Counted from the stretch's first letter, positions 1 through 10,574 are shown. The stretch: DNA of 64,000 nt from Emergencia timonensis (GCF_900086585.1 NZ_FLKM01000009.1:1860001-1924000), one strand, 5' to 3'. The notes: a model not told the origin generated them from the letters alone. Numbers and translations: made by a program.

Positions 1-779
1 GTATTCGTAAGGACGATTCTGTCACCCTGCTTTCTTGCCTCAAACCGCATGATTTTTCCGGTAAAGCAATATGCCACATCCCAGCCTCGTGTGTCAGGGT
101 TAAAAACGCGCAGTGTTGTTCCATATTCAAAACCGGGCAGGACGATCACATCCTGTATCGCCATCCCTTCCAGCACCCATGAAAAATGCCATTCGCCTTT
201 TCGCACAACGGAAGTGGTGTTGTCGATATAGTCGATTTTCCAGCTCCCGATCAGTTTCCCGAAAAAGTTGCATTCTTCGGGCAGTTCTTTATTCTTTCTT
301 TCGCTTGTCAATGCTTCGATAAAGTTCTTCTTAGATGCATTCCTCCTCATATACAAAAGCGGATATGGATTTCCCTGTTCATCCTTTTCCGTTCTTTTAT
401 ACACTTCAAACCCCATGTGTTCATAAAAGCCTTTTGCCAGGGGATTTTGTTCGTTCACCGCTAAATCGTCGATGGAATATTGCTCTATGCCGTATGTGAG
501 AAGCGCTCTGCCTAAGCCTCTGCCCCTCTCCTCGTCAGATAGGAACAGCATCTCCAGGTGCTGTTCTGCAATCCCCATAAAGCCCACAGGGACTTGGTCA
601 TCATTTTCTATGATAATCAAGTGAGGGATTTCACTTAGCGCCTGCGGCACATATTTTTTGATATCCTCGATTTCAGCCTCTGACAAAAACAAATGTGTCG
701 CCTTGACTGCGCTTTCCCACACACTTAACAGTTGTTCAATCAATGATGAATTTCTGTCCTTTACTTCAATTATCTTCAT
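1..779 (-). CDS. GNAT N-acetyltransferase fused to a DUF1579-like domain (3' end outside the window)
   Basis: The frame begins at an ATG at 779 behind a GGAGGATTGAAA ribosome site and stays open for 259 codons to the window edge, so the C-terminus is missing. Residues 1-150 are a GNAT acetyltransferase: the acetyl-CoA loop reads ERGRGLGRALL near residue 95, followed by NPLAKGFYEHMGFEVYKR, the usual beta6-7 signature. After a short linker (residues 150-165), the stretch beginning LIGSWKIDYIDN resembles DUF1579-type lipocalin-like proteins that open with a GxW motif and bind small ligands. The substrate cannot be told. A decayed diguanylate-cyclase tail overlaps its 5' end, so the promoter may have been supplied by that rearrangement or by the upstream toxin operon. 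GNAT is sure; the second domain is moderately sure. Confidence 0.82.
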   Translation of the reverse strand, partial: MKIIEVKDRNSSLIEQLLSVWESAVKATHLFLSEAEIEDIKKYVPQALSEIPHLIIIENDDQVPVGFMGIAEQHLEMLFLSDEERGRGLGRALLTYGIEQYSIDDLAVNEQNPLAKGFYEHMGFEVYKRTEKDEQGNPYPLLYMRRNASKKNFIEALTSERKNKELPEECNFFGKLIGSWKIDYIDNTTSVVRKGEWHFSWVLEGMAIQDVIVLPGFEYGTTLRVFNPDTRGWDVAYCFTGKIMRFEARKQGDRIVLTN

Positions 780-785
780 TTTCAA

Positions 786-886
786 TCCTCCATATCTTTT
801 TCACCAGGCCGGTTTTCTCCATGGCTTCAGCCTCATAAAGGGCATCGTCTGCGATTTTAAACAGCCGTTCCAGACGCTCATCAATC
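786..886 (-). pseudogene. GGDEF-domain tail remnant (duplicate of the neighbouring diguanylate cyclase)
   Basis: Read on the minus strand, this stretch encodes about 33 residues ending EAMEKTGLVKKI, clearly homologous to the last residues of the diguanylate cyclase at 1688-2791 (EAKAMGKNGLVKKI). The DNA is also very similar over the same interval (1700-1785). No start codon or upstream GGDEF sequence remains: the homology begins immediately after the toxin stop codon at 888-890. It is therefore a truncated copy, and its frame runs on into the GNAT gene before stopping near 762. Confidence 0.8.
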
Positions 887-887
887 C

Positions 888-1208
888 CTATACCATATTC
901 AGTTGTTCGCTTATATCACGTCCACTGTACATTATCATTACGATACGCACAATTTGTTCTTCCGTGTAAGGAATATATAAAGCAACATAGTTATCTATCG
1001 GGAAAATACGTATACCTCTGCTATACCACGGCTCTTTTTCATAACGACGATATCTTTCCGGCAGTTCATTAAGGGAATGAATTGCTGTCCACAAACGATT
1101 CACTTGTTTCTCTGCATTTTTAGAAGAACCTAAGTCAAGTGCAATATAGAGAAAAATATTTCTTAAATCTCTGTCCGCCCTTTCTGTCAATTCAATCTGA
1201 AATTTCAT
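888..1208 (-). CDS. RelE/ParE-family toxin of a type II toxin-antitoxin pair
   Basis: This 106-residue basic protein has the RelE/ParE fold pattern: the N-terminal strand-helix FQIELTERADRDLRNIFLYI, the central NRLWTAIHSLNELPERYRRY helix region, and a C-terminal run IRIFPIDNYVALYIPYTEEQIVRIVMIMYSGRD typical of this family. Members act either as ribosome-dependent mRNA endonucleases (RelE) or gyrase poisons (ParE); the sequence alone does not decide. Its ATG overlaps the antitoxin stop in an ATGA, so translation is coupled. The stop codon abuts a truncated GGDEF remnant, suggesting that the module marks a recombination boundary. Confidence 0.85.
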   Translation of the reverse strand: MKFQIELTERADRDLRNIFLYIALDLGSSKNAEKQVNRLWTAIHSLNELPERYRRYEKEPWYSRGIRIFPIDNYVALYIPYTEEQIVRIVMIMYSGRDISEQLNMV

Positions 1209-1510
1209 ATTTTAAAATCCTTACGCATTTCGGCAACAGCCTGCTCTAAGGGTTTCGTGCGTCCTGCCAAAATATCCGCATATCCCTTTTCAATTTCTTC
1301 ATTTAGTTCTTCCTCTGTAAGTGCAGCCATATTAAGCGGCATTTCATAAGGAAGTCTGACCTCAAAGGGCAGTCCTTTTTTCAATACAATCTGTTTAAAA
1401 AACATATCAATCGCATTAGAAGTCGGAATACCAAGAGCAGCCAAAATTGCTTCCGCCTGTTCTTTTAAGTCCGGATCAATCCTTGCGTATACGCTTGCTG
1501 ATTTTGCCAT
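1205..1510 (-). CDS. RelB/DinJ-family antitoxin
   Basis: The protein is 101 residues long. Residues 1-45 (AKSASVYARIDPDLKEQAEAILAALGI and following) form the ribbon-helix-helix DNA-binding fold of RelB/DinJ antitoxins. The acidic C-terminal half should wrap and neutralise the toxin. A longer frame opens at 1531, but the AAAGGAG ribosome site lies inside it, so the ATG at 1510 is the better start. The gene overlaps the toxin by 4 nt. Autoregulation is expected, because a perfect inverted repeat sits on the promoter upstream. Confidence 0.87.
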   Translation of the reverse strand: MAKSASVYARIDPDLKEQAEAILAALGIPTSNAIDMFFKQIVLKKGLPFEVRLPYEMPLNMAALTEEELNEEIEKGYADILAGRTKPLEQAVAEMRKDFKI

Positions 1511-1555
1511 ATAAATAACTCCTTTCACCAAAACACTTTTCTTCTTTCTGTGTTC

Positions 1556-1589
1556 ATTATACTATTTTGTATTGATATAAGCAATACAA
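1556..1589 (-). promoter_or_regulatory. Toxin-antitoxin promoter with autoregulatory operator
   Basis: Minus-strand -35 TTGCTT (1579-1584) and -10 TATAAT (1556-1561) are 17 bp apart. A perfect inverted repeat TTGTATTG-N7-CAATACAA (1567-1589) overlaps the -35 and spacer, where an RHH antitoxin would block RNA polymerase. Confidence 0.75.
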
Positions 1590-1633
1590 TCTTTCGTGTA
1601 TAATATTTTCACACATCTAATACCCATGAAAAC

Positions 1634-1663
1634 AAAGCACCCTGCGTTCCCACAAGGTGCTTT
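1634..1663 (-). terminator. Rho-independent terminator of the diguanylate cyclase gene
   Basis: An 8-bp stem AAAGCACC/GGTGCTTT is followed on the minus strand by TTTGTTTTC. It lies 25 bp beyond the stop codon at 1688. Confidence 0.7.
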
Positions 1664-1687
1664 CGCTCCATTATATGAATAATCCTC

Positions 1688-2791
1688 TTATTTATCTATT
1701 TTCTTTACCAGGCCGTTCTTCCCCATGGCTTTGGCCTCATAAAGGGCGTCGTCTGCAATTTTAAACAGCCGCTCCAGACTCTCATTCTTCTTTTTTGCGA
1801 TGACTGCGCCCATGCTGCAGGATATCTTAAAGTTCTCTTCGTCTAAGGTCAAACTCTCAAGCAGCTTTAAAATCTCCTCGCATTTTCGCTCAATGATTTC
1901 ATCGTCAAAGACGTTCTTCATCAGGACCACAAACTCATCGCCGCCAAAGCGGCCCACGATATCGTTGCCTCTAAAGGCCTCGTGCAAGATTTCTCCCACT
2001 TGATTTAACAAGCGGTCACCAACCTGGTGTCCGTACTTGTCGTTAACCTTCTTAAAATTATCCAAGTCGATAATCAGCAGCGCACAATGTGTGTTGTCAA
2101 TCCTGGTCAGCAGATAGCGGCCGATTTGCGTCAGTGCAGTGGATTTGTTCAGCACCCCTGTTAAAGAATCCGTCATGGATAAACGCCTGTACGTCAGCTT
2201 ATCGTAATTATCTTTACATCTCAATCTGAGAATGATGGCAGTCACCAGCATGCCAAAAGAGAGACCTGCTAACGAATAGAAAATATCTGCGGAAATAAGT
2301 ACAGAATCTTTCACCATAAAAAGTGCAATGATGTATTCCACCTCTACGAGTATCATCGTCAAATAGATTCGAAAAAGGCTCAATACGAACGCTGCCGGCG
2401 TCACTACAAACAAAAGCGGAATAAAGGAGCTCAAAGTTTCCGGTTCGTAGAATACGTCGATTTTGATGATACATGTTGCAATCAGCAGCATATATACCAT
2501 ACAGATGTTTGCCACCATTTTGTCGTTTTTGTAGTGTATCGATTTCAGCTTTGTCGCTAAAAATATAAAGCCCACATTGATAATCGCCACTTGGAAGTGC
2601 TCCTGCTTCAGCACCCACGTCGGCAAGAGAATTTTGGCAAAAATCAATAATGTAATCTCTATGACAATGGTAAAAATGCAGATCCATATCAGTAACTGTA
2701 AATTTGTATTTGAAATTTCCTCCTTTGCAGTTGAAAAATATTTCCTCCTGATTTCCTTATTTTCTCTCAACACACATAACATTTTATTCAT
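1688..2791 (-). CDS. Membrane-anchored diguanylate cyclase
   Basis: About 367 residues. The N-terminal 200 residues hold five or six hydrophobic helices, a membrane sensor of no recognised family. The C-terminal GGDEF domain has the active-site motif GRFGGDEFVVL near residue 270. An RGND sits five residues before it, fitting the RxxD inhibitory I-site, so the enzyme should make c-di-GMP from two GTP and be product-inhibited. Weak start context: TTG at 2797 and ATGs at 2791 and 2776 are all possible; 2791 is chosen. It follows the RlmD-like gene by about 25 bp and may be co-transcribed with it. A partial copy of its 3' end lies at 786-886. Confidence 0.9.
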   Translation of the reverse strand: MNKMLCVLRENKEIRRKYFSTAKEEISNTNLQLLIWICIFTIVIEITLLIFAKILLPTWVLKQEHFQVAIINVGFIFLATKLKSIHYKNDKMVANICMVYMLLIATCIIKIDVFYEPETLSSFIPLLFVVTPAAFVLSLFRIYLTMILVEVEYIIALFMVKDSVLISADIFYSLAGLSFGMLVTAIILRLRCKDNYDKLTYRRLSMTDSLTGVLNKSTALTQIGRYLLTRIDNTHCALLIIDLDNFKKVNDKYGHQVGDRLLNQVGEILHEAFRGNDIVGRFGGDEFVVLMKNVFDDEIIERKCEEILKLLESLTLDEENFKISCSMGAVIAKKKNESLERLFKIADDALYEAKAMGKNGLVKKIDK

Positions 2792-2818
2792 ACCCAATTT
2801 GTAACGATCAGATCCTTT

Positions 2819-5114
<2,296 letters not shown>

Positions 5115-5144
5115 CTATTCAAAATATTATTTTTGCAATAATTA

Positions 5145-5175
5145 ACGGTACGTCATCTTAACTTTGACGTACCGT
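5145..5175 (-). terminator. Perfect 11-bp hairpin after the HD-GYP gene
   Basis: Stem ACGGTACGTCA / TGACGTACCGT with a 9-nt loop (5156-5164), between the HD-GYP stop and the tgt start. On the minus strand it is followed only by TTAATTATT, so it is a weak terminator or a leader hairpin. Confidence 0.5.
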
Positions 5176-5213
5176 ATATCTGTCATAAATTATACAATTT
5201 TGAGTCTCTAAAG

Positions 5214-6467
5214 TCAATATACGCCCCGATGCTTTTCCAGCAAACCTTCATATTCCTGTTGCAGACCGTAATACGTATGCAGAATAGGGCTGCAGTTTGT
5301 CGCAACTTCTGCTAAAATCTCATCAAAGTGTTCTTCTAAAATGGAGACAATTTCTCTGTTGATTTTTCCCGTCTCTGCCTGCTCTTGTAAGATGGATAAG
5401 GTCTTATCTTTTGAATAGGCTTCCTTGTAGCTGCGCGTACCTAACAGTGCGCTGACGATATCGGCGATTGCCACCACCTGCTCCTCCATGGACAGTTCTT
5501 TTTCTGTAAGTCCTCTCGGATAGCCGCTGCCGTCCAGTTTTTCATGATGACGAACAGCAATCTTTGTGATATCTGGAGCAATGGTGCCGCCCAGTATGTC
5601 TTCTGTAATACTGACATGGGAGCGCATGATTTTCATCGCCTGGGGGCTTAGTTTTCCCGGAAACTCTAAAATCTCAACCGGGATACCGATTTTCCCTAAG
5701 TCGTGGAGCAATGCCCCATAATAAATGCGCTGCACCTGGTCGTCAGACATGCCTATGATACGAGCTGTATTGGTACTGATACTGGTCGTCGTAATAGTAT
5801 GGGTTACCGTATGCTGGCTGCGAAAATCAATCGCATAAATCATCATTTTCAAGTAATCTTCGCACTCTTGGCTGCTTAAATTTACCTGCGGCAGTATCGA
5901 TTTTGGGGCATATTCTTTATTCAGATTCTCGAGGATAGGGTCGTGCCGCTGTGTCTCTAAAAACAGTTCTACGATTTCTTCCCGAAAACGTCTGCCCCGA
6001 TTCCTTATCAGATAACTGTCAAGGGCCTCTTCGTCCGGTTGATAGAGCCAGAACATATCCACTCTGTCAGCTATATTTATAATCTGAGAAACTGTGGCAA
6101 TTTTCTCTTCCACACCTTTCAGGCTTATCGCCGAAACGTGATGATAGAGAATGGCCTGCGCCCAATCCTTTAGTGGAGAAAAATGATAGAGAAACAGATA
6201 TCCGTAAATGGAATGCTCCCAGATGTCCTGTGTCTCAAACTTTGCCATTTCGTTGATTTCTTCTGTCTTATAGGCTCCTACGTCGTGGAGCAGTGCAAGA
6301 AAGCAAATATCCTGCTTCTCTTTCTCTGTGAAAGTCCCATCTATATCCAGCATCCGTGAAACCAGATAAGCCACTCTTTTTCCATGGTCCACCAATCGGG
6401 GATCCACATGATTTAAGGTTCTCTGAATCAGTCCGCTTATATTATTGCTGTTTACCACTGAAGCCAT
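5214..6467 (-). CDS. Tandem HD-domain protein, HD-GYP-type (c-di-GMP phosphodiesterase-like)
   Basis: 417 residues with two HD modules. The first (residues 25-130) has FLALLHDVGAYKT, and a second histidine motif AILYHHVSAI. The second (about 215-370) is a full HD-GYP domain: GALLHDLGKIGIP, MRSHVSITEDILGG, VRHHEKLDGSGYPRGL and DIVSALLGTRSYKEAY. The GYP motif is the one associated with hydrolysis of c-di-GMP to pGpG or GMP. No membrane helix or receiver domain is present, so the N-terminal HD module may be the sensor. With two GGDEF proteins nearby, it suggests c-di-GMP turnover encoded in this neighbourhood. Confidence 0.88.
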   Translation of the reverse strand: MASVVNSNNISGLIQRTLNHVDPRLVDHGKRVAYLVSRMLDIDGTFTEKEKQDICFLALLHDVGAYKTEEINEMAKFETQDIWEHSIYGYLFLYHFSPLKDWAQAILYHHVSAISLKGVEEKIATVSQIINIADRVDMFWLYQPDEEALDSYLIRNRGRRFREEIVELFLETQRHDPILENLNKEYAPKSILPQVNLSSQECEDYLKMMIYAIDFRSQHTVTHTITTTSISTNTARIIGMSDDQVQRIYYGALLHDLGKIGIPVEILEFPGKLSPQAMKIMRSHVSITEDILGGTIAPDITKIAVRHHEKLDGSGYPRGLTEKELSMEEQVVAIADIVSALLGTRSYKEAYSKDKTLSILQEQAETGKINREIVSILEEHFDEILAEVATNCSPILHTYYGLQQEYEGLLEKHRGVY

Positions 6468-6634
6468 CTTACTTTTTGCCCTCGCTATCTACAATTTAGA
6501 CATATTTTATCATGCTAATTACAGTAAGTAAACAAAAACCTGCTCAAAGAGACCCGTATAAACTTTATATCATTCTTTTAAAAATCACTGAGATATCAAG
6601 ATGTCAGTTAGAAATATGCATCTCATTTACTGTT

Positions 6635-6666
6635 AAAAAACAGCATCTGCCTGAAGACAGATGCTG
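6635..6666 (-). terminator. Terminator of the ahpC/AhpF-like operon
   Basis: Stem CAGCATCTG/CAGATGCTG with an 8-nt loop is followed on the minus strand by TTTTTT. It lies 25 bp after the reductase stop. The rest of 6468-6691 holds the HD-GYP leader and nothing else recognisable. Confidence 0.85.
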
Positions 6667-6691
6667 CCTGTTATTCTGCAAAACATATTGT

Positions 6692-8332
6692 TTAATATTG
6701 ATCCATCGCCTCTAATAACTGGCGAATATTTTTCTTACCAAACATAGGCTCCCCGTCATTGATGACCAAACACGGTACACTCATGACCTGATATCGGTCC
6801 TTTAAATCTGGAAAATGATTCAGGTCATAAACTTCTGCCGCAACAAATTCACTTTCTGCAGCAATACGTTGAGCTGCCGTTACCAGTTCCGGACACATCG
6901 TACAGGATAAGGAAATCATGATTTTCAGGTTCATAGGTTTTTCAATGGCCTGAATCGCCTCTTCTACTTCCTGGTCCAGAGCCTGTCCTGGTCCTGCCGC
7001 ATTGTACAGTCCCAGCACAAAAGATGTGAATTCATGGCCGCCAGGTACGCCGTGGAAGGCGAGTCCGGTCTCCCTTCCGTCCTCCAGGCAGATTTTCACG
7101 AAAGGATAAGACGGATCTGTTCCCTGTTTTTCTATCTTTACAGAAAGTTTATCTGTCAAAGCAGAGAGAACCTCCATGTATTTTTGCAGTTCAGCAGAGA
7201 TCGGCCGGTTGTCCAGATACAGTTTCAAAATCAAAGATCGCTGCATCTTTTCAAAGACGGCATTGAGCTGCTTTAGCATATCAGCCGTAAACAAGCTTTC
7301 GCCATCAGATAAATGTACTTCTTCCGTATCACGTTCCTCTGGCATCTTAGAAATAGGCGGCTGTGGAGCAATCCCTGTCTTCTTTTGCATGGCTGTTGCA
7401 TAATGCTCCAGTTCTGTAGCTGCCAGGGCACCTTCACCAACTGCCGTTACCACCTGCCTCAGGCTTTTTACACAGATATCTCCGGCTGCGTAAAGGCCAT
7501 CAATATTCGTTTTCTGGCGTCCATCTGTGAGCACATAACCATGTTCATCCAGTTCTGCAAGACCGCGCACCAGTTCCGTTGCCGGCTCATATCCGGCAAA
7601 GACGAATAGACCAAAAGTTTCTCCTGCCGGCGGTCTATATTCTGTTACTTCATCAGTTTTAAGGCTTCGATACCGCAGATAACGAAGCACTGTATCGCCG
7701 GAAACTTCTTCTACTTCCACATTCGGCAAGATAGTAATCTTTTCATGATTACGAGCCATGTCTGCCGTCGCCTTGGCACATGTAAAGTCGTCGCTTCTCA
7801 TTAAAATGGTCACATGGCGTGCATATCTGGCTAAAAAAACACTTTCCTCTGCAGCCGCATACCCGCCGCCGATGACAAAGACTTCCTTGTCAGTAAAAAA
7901 TTCACCATCGCAGGTAGCACAGTAGGCGACGCCATGTCCGCGGAATGCCTCTTCCCCTGAAAATCCCGCCAGCCTTGGTTTTGCCCCAGCTGCTAGTAGG
8001 ACGCAGAAACAGGACAATTCTCCTCTGCTGGTCTTGACTGTCTTTATATCGCCGGAAAGTAATAATTCTTCTGCTTCGGCCATTAAGAATTCAACGCCAA
8101 AGTTATCTGCCTGCAGGCGCATGGTTTCTGTCAATTCCGGACCACTGGTCTTTTCTACCCCTGGATAATTGACAACATCTAAAGTCGTGGCAATTTGCCC
8201 GCCAAATTGTTCTTTTTCTACGACGATGACTCTGTGACGAGCTCTTGCTAAATAAAGGGCGGCGGTCAGTCCCGCAGGACCTCCGCCGATGATAACTACG
8301 TCATAGAAGTTTTCTTTCCTTTGATCGTTCAT
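6692..8332 (-). CDS. AhpF-like FAD disulfide reductase with C-terminal thioredoxin-fold domains
   Basis: 546 residues. Residues 1-310 are a thioredoxin-reductase-type flavoprotein: FAD motif VVIIGGGPAGLTAA, redox motif CATC (C138/C141), NAD(P) motif VFVIGGGYAAAEE and YAAGDI near residue 283. Residues 340-546 form two thioredoxin-like folds, the second with CTMC (C477/C480) and a cis-Pro region MSVPCLV. In enterobacterial AhpF the paired folds are N-terminal, so the order is swapped. It matches the clostridial AhpF-homologue family encoded beside ahpC where classical AhpF is absent. It should pass electrons from NAD(P)H through FAD and both CxxC centres to AhpC. It starts 4 bp after ahpC. Confidence 0.92.
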   Translation of the reverse strand: MNDQRKENFYDVVIIGGGPAGLTAALYLARARHRVIVVEKEQFGGQIATTLDVVNYPGVEKTSGPELTETMRLQADNFGVEFLMAEAEELLLSGDIKTVKTSRGELSCFCVLLAAGAKPRLAGFSGEEAFRGHGVAYCATCDGEFFTDKEVFVIGGGYAAAEESVFLARYARHVTILMRSDDFTCAKATADMARNHEKITILPNVEVEEVSGDTVLRYLRYRSLKTDEVTEYRPPAGETFGLFVFAGYEPATELVRGLAELDEHGYVLTDGRQKTNIDGLYAAGDICVKSLRQVVTAVGEGALAATELEHYATAMQKKTGIAPQPPISKMPEERDTEEVHLSDGESLFTADMLKQLNAVFEKMQRSLILKLYLDNRPISAELQKYMEVLSALTDKLSVKIEKQGTDPSYPFVKICLEDGRETGLAFHGVPGGHEFTSFVLGLYNAAGPGQALDQEVEEAIQAIEKPMNLKIMISLSCTMCPELVTAAQRIAAESEFVAAEVYDLNHFPDLKDRYQVMSVPCLVINDGEPMFGKKNIRQLLEAMDQY

Positions 8333-8336
8333 AAGC

Positions 8337-8900
8337 TTACAGCTGCCCCACCAGATCCAGGCTCGGCTTCAAAGTTTCCGCTCCTGGCTGCCATTTTGCC
8401 GGACAAACCTCATCCCCATGCTCGTGAACAAACTGGCTGGCTTGTACTCTGCGCAGCAGTTCGTCAGCATTACGTCCCACATTGCCTGCAGTAACTTCGT
8501 AGGCTACAATCTTACCCTCTGGATTGACGATAAAGCTGCCCCTTTCAGCCACACCGTCAGCTTCAATATATACTTCAAAATCTTTAGATAGGGCGTGAGT
8601 TGGATCCGCCAGCATCGGATATTGAATTTTTTTGATTTTTTCAGATACATCGTGCCACGCTTTGTGAACAAAATGCGTATCACAGGACACTGCATAAATC
8701 TCACAGCCGATGTTCTGAAACTCTGCATATTTATCTGCCAAATCTTCCAATTCTGTCGGACAGATAAAAGTGAAATCTGCCGGATAGAAGAAAAATACGC
8801 TCCATTTGCCTAAAATCTCTTCCTTTGTAACTGCTCTGAAATCACCATTTTGAAATGCTTGTACAGCAAAATCATTTATTTCTTTGTTAATCATTGACAT
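8337..8900 (-). CDS. ahpC: Alkyl hydroperoxide reductase C, typical 2-Cys peroxiredoxin
   Basis: 187 residues, the usual length. Peroxidatic Cys47 lies in FICPTE and resolving Cys166 in EVCPAKW, with the C-terminal YF-less tail ending LVGQL. It reduces H2O2 and organic peroxides in the cytoplasm and is re-reduced by the flavoprotein encoded 4 bp downstream. Start ATG 8900 follows AAGGGGATTTGATTT. The operon has its own perfect consensus promoter 65 bp upstream with a palindrome in the leader; no PerR-like box is visible. Confidence 0.97.
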   Translation of the reverse strand: MSMINKEINDFAVQAFQNGDFRAVTKEEILGKWSVFFFYPADFTFICPTELEDLADKYAEFQNIGCEIYAVSCDTHFVHKAWHDVSEKIKKIQYPMLADPTHALSKDFEVYIEADGVAERGSFIVNPEGKIVAYEVTAGNVGRNADELLRRVQASQFVHEHGDEVCPAKWQPGAETLKPSLDLVGQL

Positions 8901-8937
8901 AAATCAAATCCCCTTTTACTTTTTTTTAATCATCGAA

Positions 8938-8993
8938 GTTAGTATAACCTAACTCACGTATTTTATTATATTTTTTCAAGTCATTTTTGTCAA
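8938..8993 (-). promoter_or_regulatory. ahpC promoter and leader palindrome
   Basis: The minus strand shows TTGACA (8988-8993), 17 bp, then TATAAT (8965-8970), a perfect sigma-A promoter. A palindrome GTTAG-N6-CTAAC (8938-8953) begins about 12 bp past the -10, at or just after the expected transcription start, and is a candidate operator. Confidence 0.8.
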
Positions 8994-9126
8994 TATCATA
9001 TTCAGAAAAGGAAGAATTTACATAACGCTTTCTCTTCCACTCTAACAGCGCCGAATCGATAATGACTGCTACAGACACTGCATTATATCACAGCGCCCGA
9101 CTACTGGATTTAGAATCCTGATATTT

Positions 9127-9894
9127 CTATTTTTCCGCGTTGCGAAAGAATACCTTTGCTGCCCCTGAAAATTCTTCTGCATTTGTAAGCATTGCCGGAT
9201 GACCGCCTGTAGGAAATACTAATTGTTTTCCGCCAGGTATCTTTGTCTGCAGGTTTCCGTAAGTTTTTTTGATATCCATGACCCCTACAAATTCATCATC
9301 CTCCAAACTGACTGTTAATAATACTGGTATCTTCAATTGAGATAAATCCTGATGAAAAAAATGTTGAATCATCTGATGATGTCTGACGATGACATCGGTA
9401 TCGTTATCAACCACCTTTTCCCAATCTTCACCATGACAGTATTCCCATAACTGACGTACAAATTTTTTCTTCTTCGTTTCCTCCCGCGCATGGGCAATGT
9501 TTGTTGTCCAAGCCTCTAGGGACTTCTCCCCTTCAAAACTATCAGCTATCACGCTGCAGACCAAATCTGGACGTTCTAGTGCCACGTTCAAAGCTGCTAA
9601 AGCGCCTCCGCTGGTGCCGATGAGATTGACTCTGCCATAGCGGCAGCTGGTGAGCAGCTCAATAACCTGCATCGCCTGGTCATACCAAAAATCAGTTGGA
9701 AACTGTTCCAATCTGTCAGAGCGACCATGTCCTAAAAAATCAATGAGAATCACCTTATAGTCCTCCTTGTACAGGTCGATAATTCCTTGAAACATCTTTG
9801 ATGAAACGCTGTTACCATGTAGCAGCAGCAATGGGGTGCCTCTGCCGATTTCCTCGTAATAGATTTTTTTATCTGCATAATAAAAGTAAGCCAT
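9127..9894 (-). CDS. Alpha/beta hydrolase
   Basis: 255 residues from the ATG at 9894, which has GGAGGA 7 bp upstream; a 38-codon upstream extension runs through a terminator and is not credible. Oxyanion HGNSVSS near residue 25, nucleophile elbow GTSGGA (Ser about 99), acid in SLEDDEFV and catalytic His in PTGGHPAML make a complete triad. Related proteins hydrolyse esters or lactones; the substrate is unknown. It is a single-gene unit with a hairpin upstream. The 230 bp between it and ahpC hold the ahpC promoter and nothing else I recognise. Confidence 0.88.
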   Translation of the reverse strand: MAYFYYADKKIYYEEIGRGTPLLLLHGNSVSSKMFQGIIDLYKEDYKVILIDFLGHGRSDRLEQFPTDFWYDQAMQVIELLTSCRYGRVNLIGTSGGALAALNVALERPDLVCSVIADSFEGEKSLEAWTTNIAHAREETKKKKFVRQLWEYCHGEDWEKVVDNDTDVIVRHHQMIQHFFHQDLSQLKIPVLLTVSLEDDEFVGVMDIKKTYGNLQTKIPGGKQLVFPTGGHPAMLTNAEEFSGAAKVFFRNAEK

Positions 9895-9975
9895 TCTGAT
9901 TCCTCCTTTATCTTTGATAGAATTCATTATAACAGGAGACCCGCGGCTGCAATACCTCACCTTCTTTCTTACATT

Positions 9976-10005
9976 AAAAATGTGCCGTGAATCACGGCAC
10001 ATTTT
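9976..10005 (-). terminator. Terminator of the CD3324-like gene
   Basis: A 14-bp stem AAAATGTGCCGTGA/TCACGGCACATTTT with a one-base centre is followed by TTTTTAATG on the minus strand. It begins inside the stop codon of the gene at 10005. Confidence 0.85.
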
Positions 10006-10277
10006 CATTCTATTTTTCTTTTACGCAATATTCTCTGGATGCTTTTTTCCACCAAAAAATATTTATCGGATAACTGCTTTACGCTCATACCACTCTGGAA
10101 ATCCTGGCAAATCTGCGCGTTGCGGGCAGCTAAAATCCCTCTAGTATCTGTATTTTCACCCCAGCACTTTTTGCTTGACTTCTTTTTAGGAATGTAGATG
10201 ACTTCGCCCTCTACATATTCCTGTATCTGTTCTAAAAGCTCTGCAGGTAATGCATGAATCGATTTTCGACAGCTCAT
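10005..10277 (-). CDS. Small HTH protein, CD3324/Mor-like family
   Basis: A 90-residue protein whose N-terminal half (LPAELLEQIQEYVEGEVIYIPKK) and C-terminal helix-turn-helix (MSVKQLSDKYFLVEKSIQRILRKRK) match the short CD3324-type proteins of Clostridia, distantly related to the Mor/C activator family of phage Mu. A DNA-binding role is likely; targets are unknown. Start ATG 10277 has GGGAGG just upstream. It is a single gene with its own terminator. Confidence 0.75.
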   Translation of the reverse strand: MSCRKSIHALPAELLEQIQEYVEGEVIYIPKKKSSKKCWGENTDTRGILAARNAQICQDFQSGMSVKQLSDKYFLVEKSIQRILRKRKIE

Positions 10278-10574
10278 TATGCGCCTCCCAATTTTGTTTT
10301 ATTAGGATTAGCAAAGGCTATTTGGATTCATAATTTAAAGCGGCGCCTGCCTCCAATAGACGCAGAAGACAACCGACACTGTTATATCGTAGTTAAATTA
10401 TACTGCACAATCAGCCTTCGCTATGCACAATTTCTCATTCCCATACTAAGGCTCCTTTCACAATCTGATGACCCTATTATAGCATACTTTTCATATTTTG
10501 TATTTTAAATCAGGTTATTTCCCATTATACAGTTTATCTGCACTTCGGGCTTCTTGATCCGCCAGATCCTTCCT
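10278..10574. other. Intergenic leader of the CD3324-like gene
   Basis: 297 bp without a credible gene. On the minus strand a TATAAT (10474-10479) with no good -35 may start transcription. A GGAGCC-preceded 7-codon frame (MGMRNCA) and a second TATAAT-like box near 10396 follow. Nothing else is recognisable. Confidence 0.4.

Noticed and set aside
8938-8953. PerR box upstream of ahpC
   Set aside because: The palindrome GTTAG-N6-CTAAC does not match the TTATAAT-N-ATTATAA PerR consensus.
9080-9126. tRNA-like or small-RNA fragment near the hydrolase 3' end
   Set aside because: Only a 5-bp hairpin (GGATT-TAG-AATCC) is present; no cloverleaf, anticodon arm or CCA end can be drawn.
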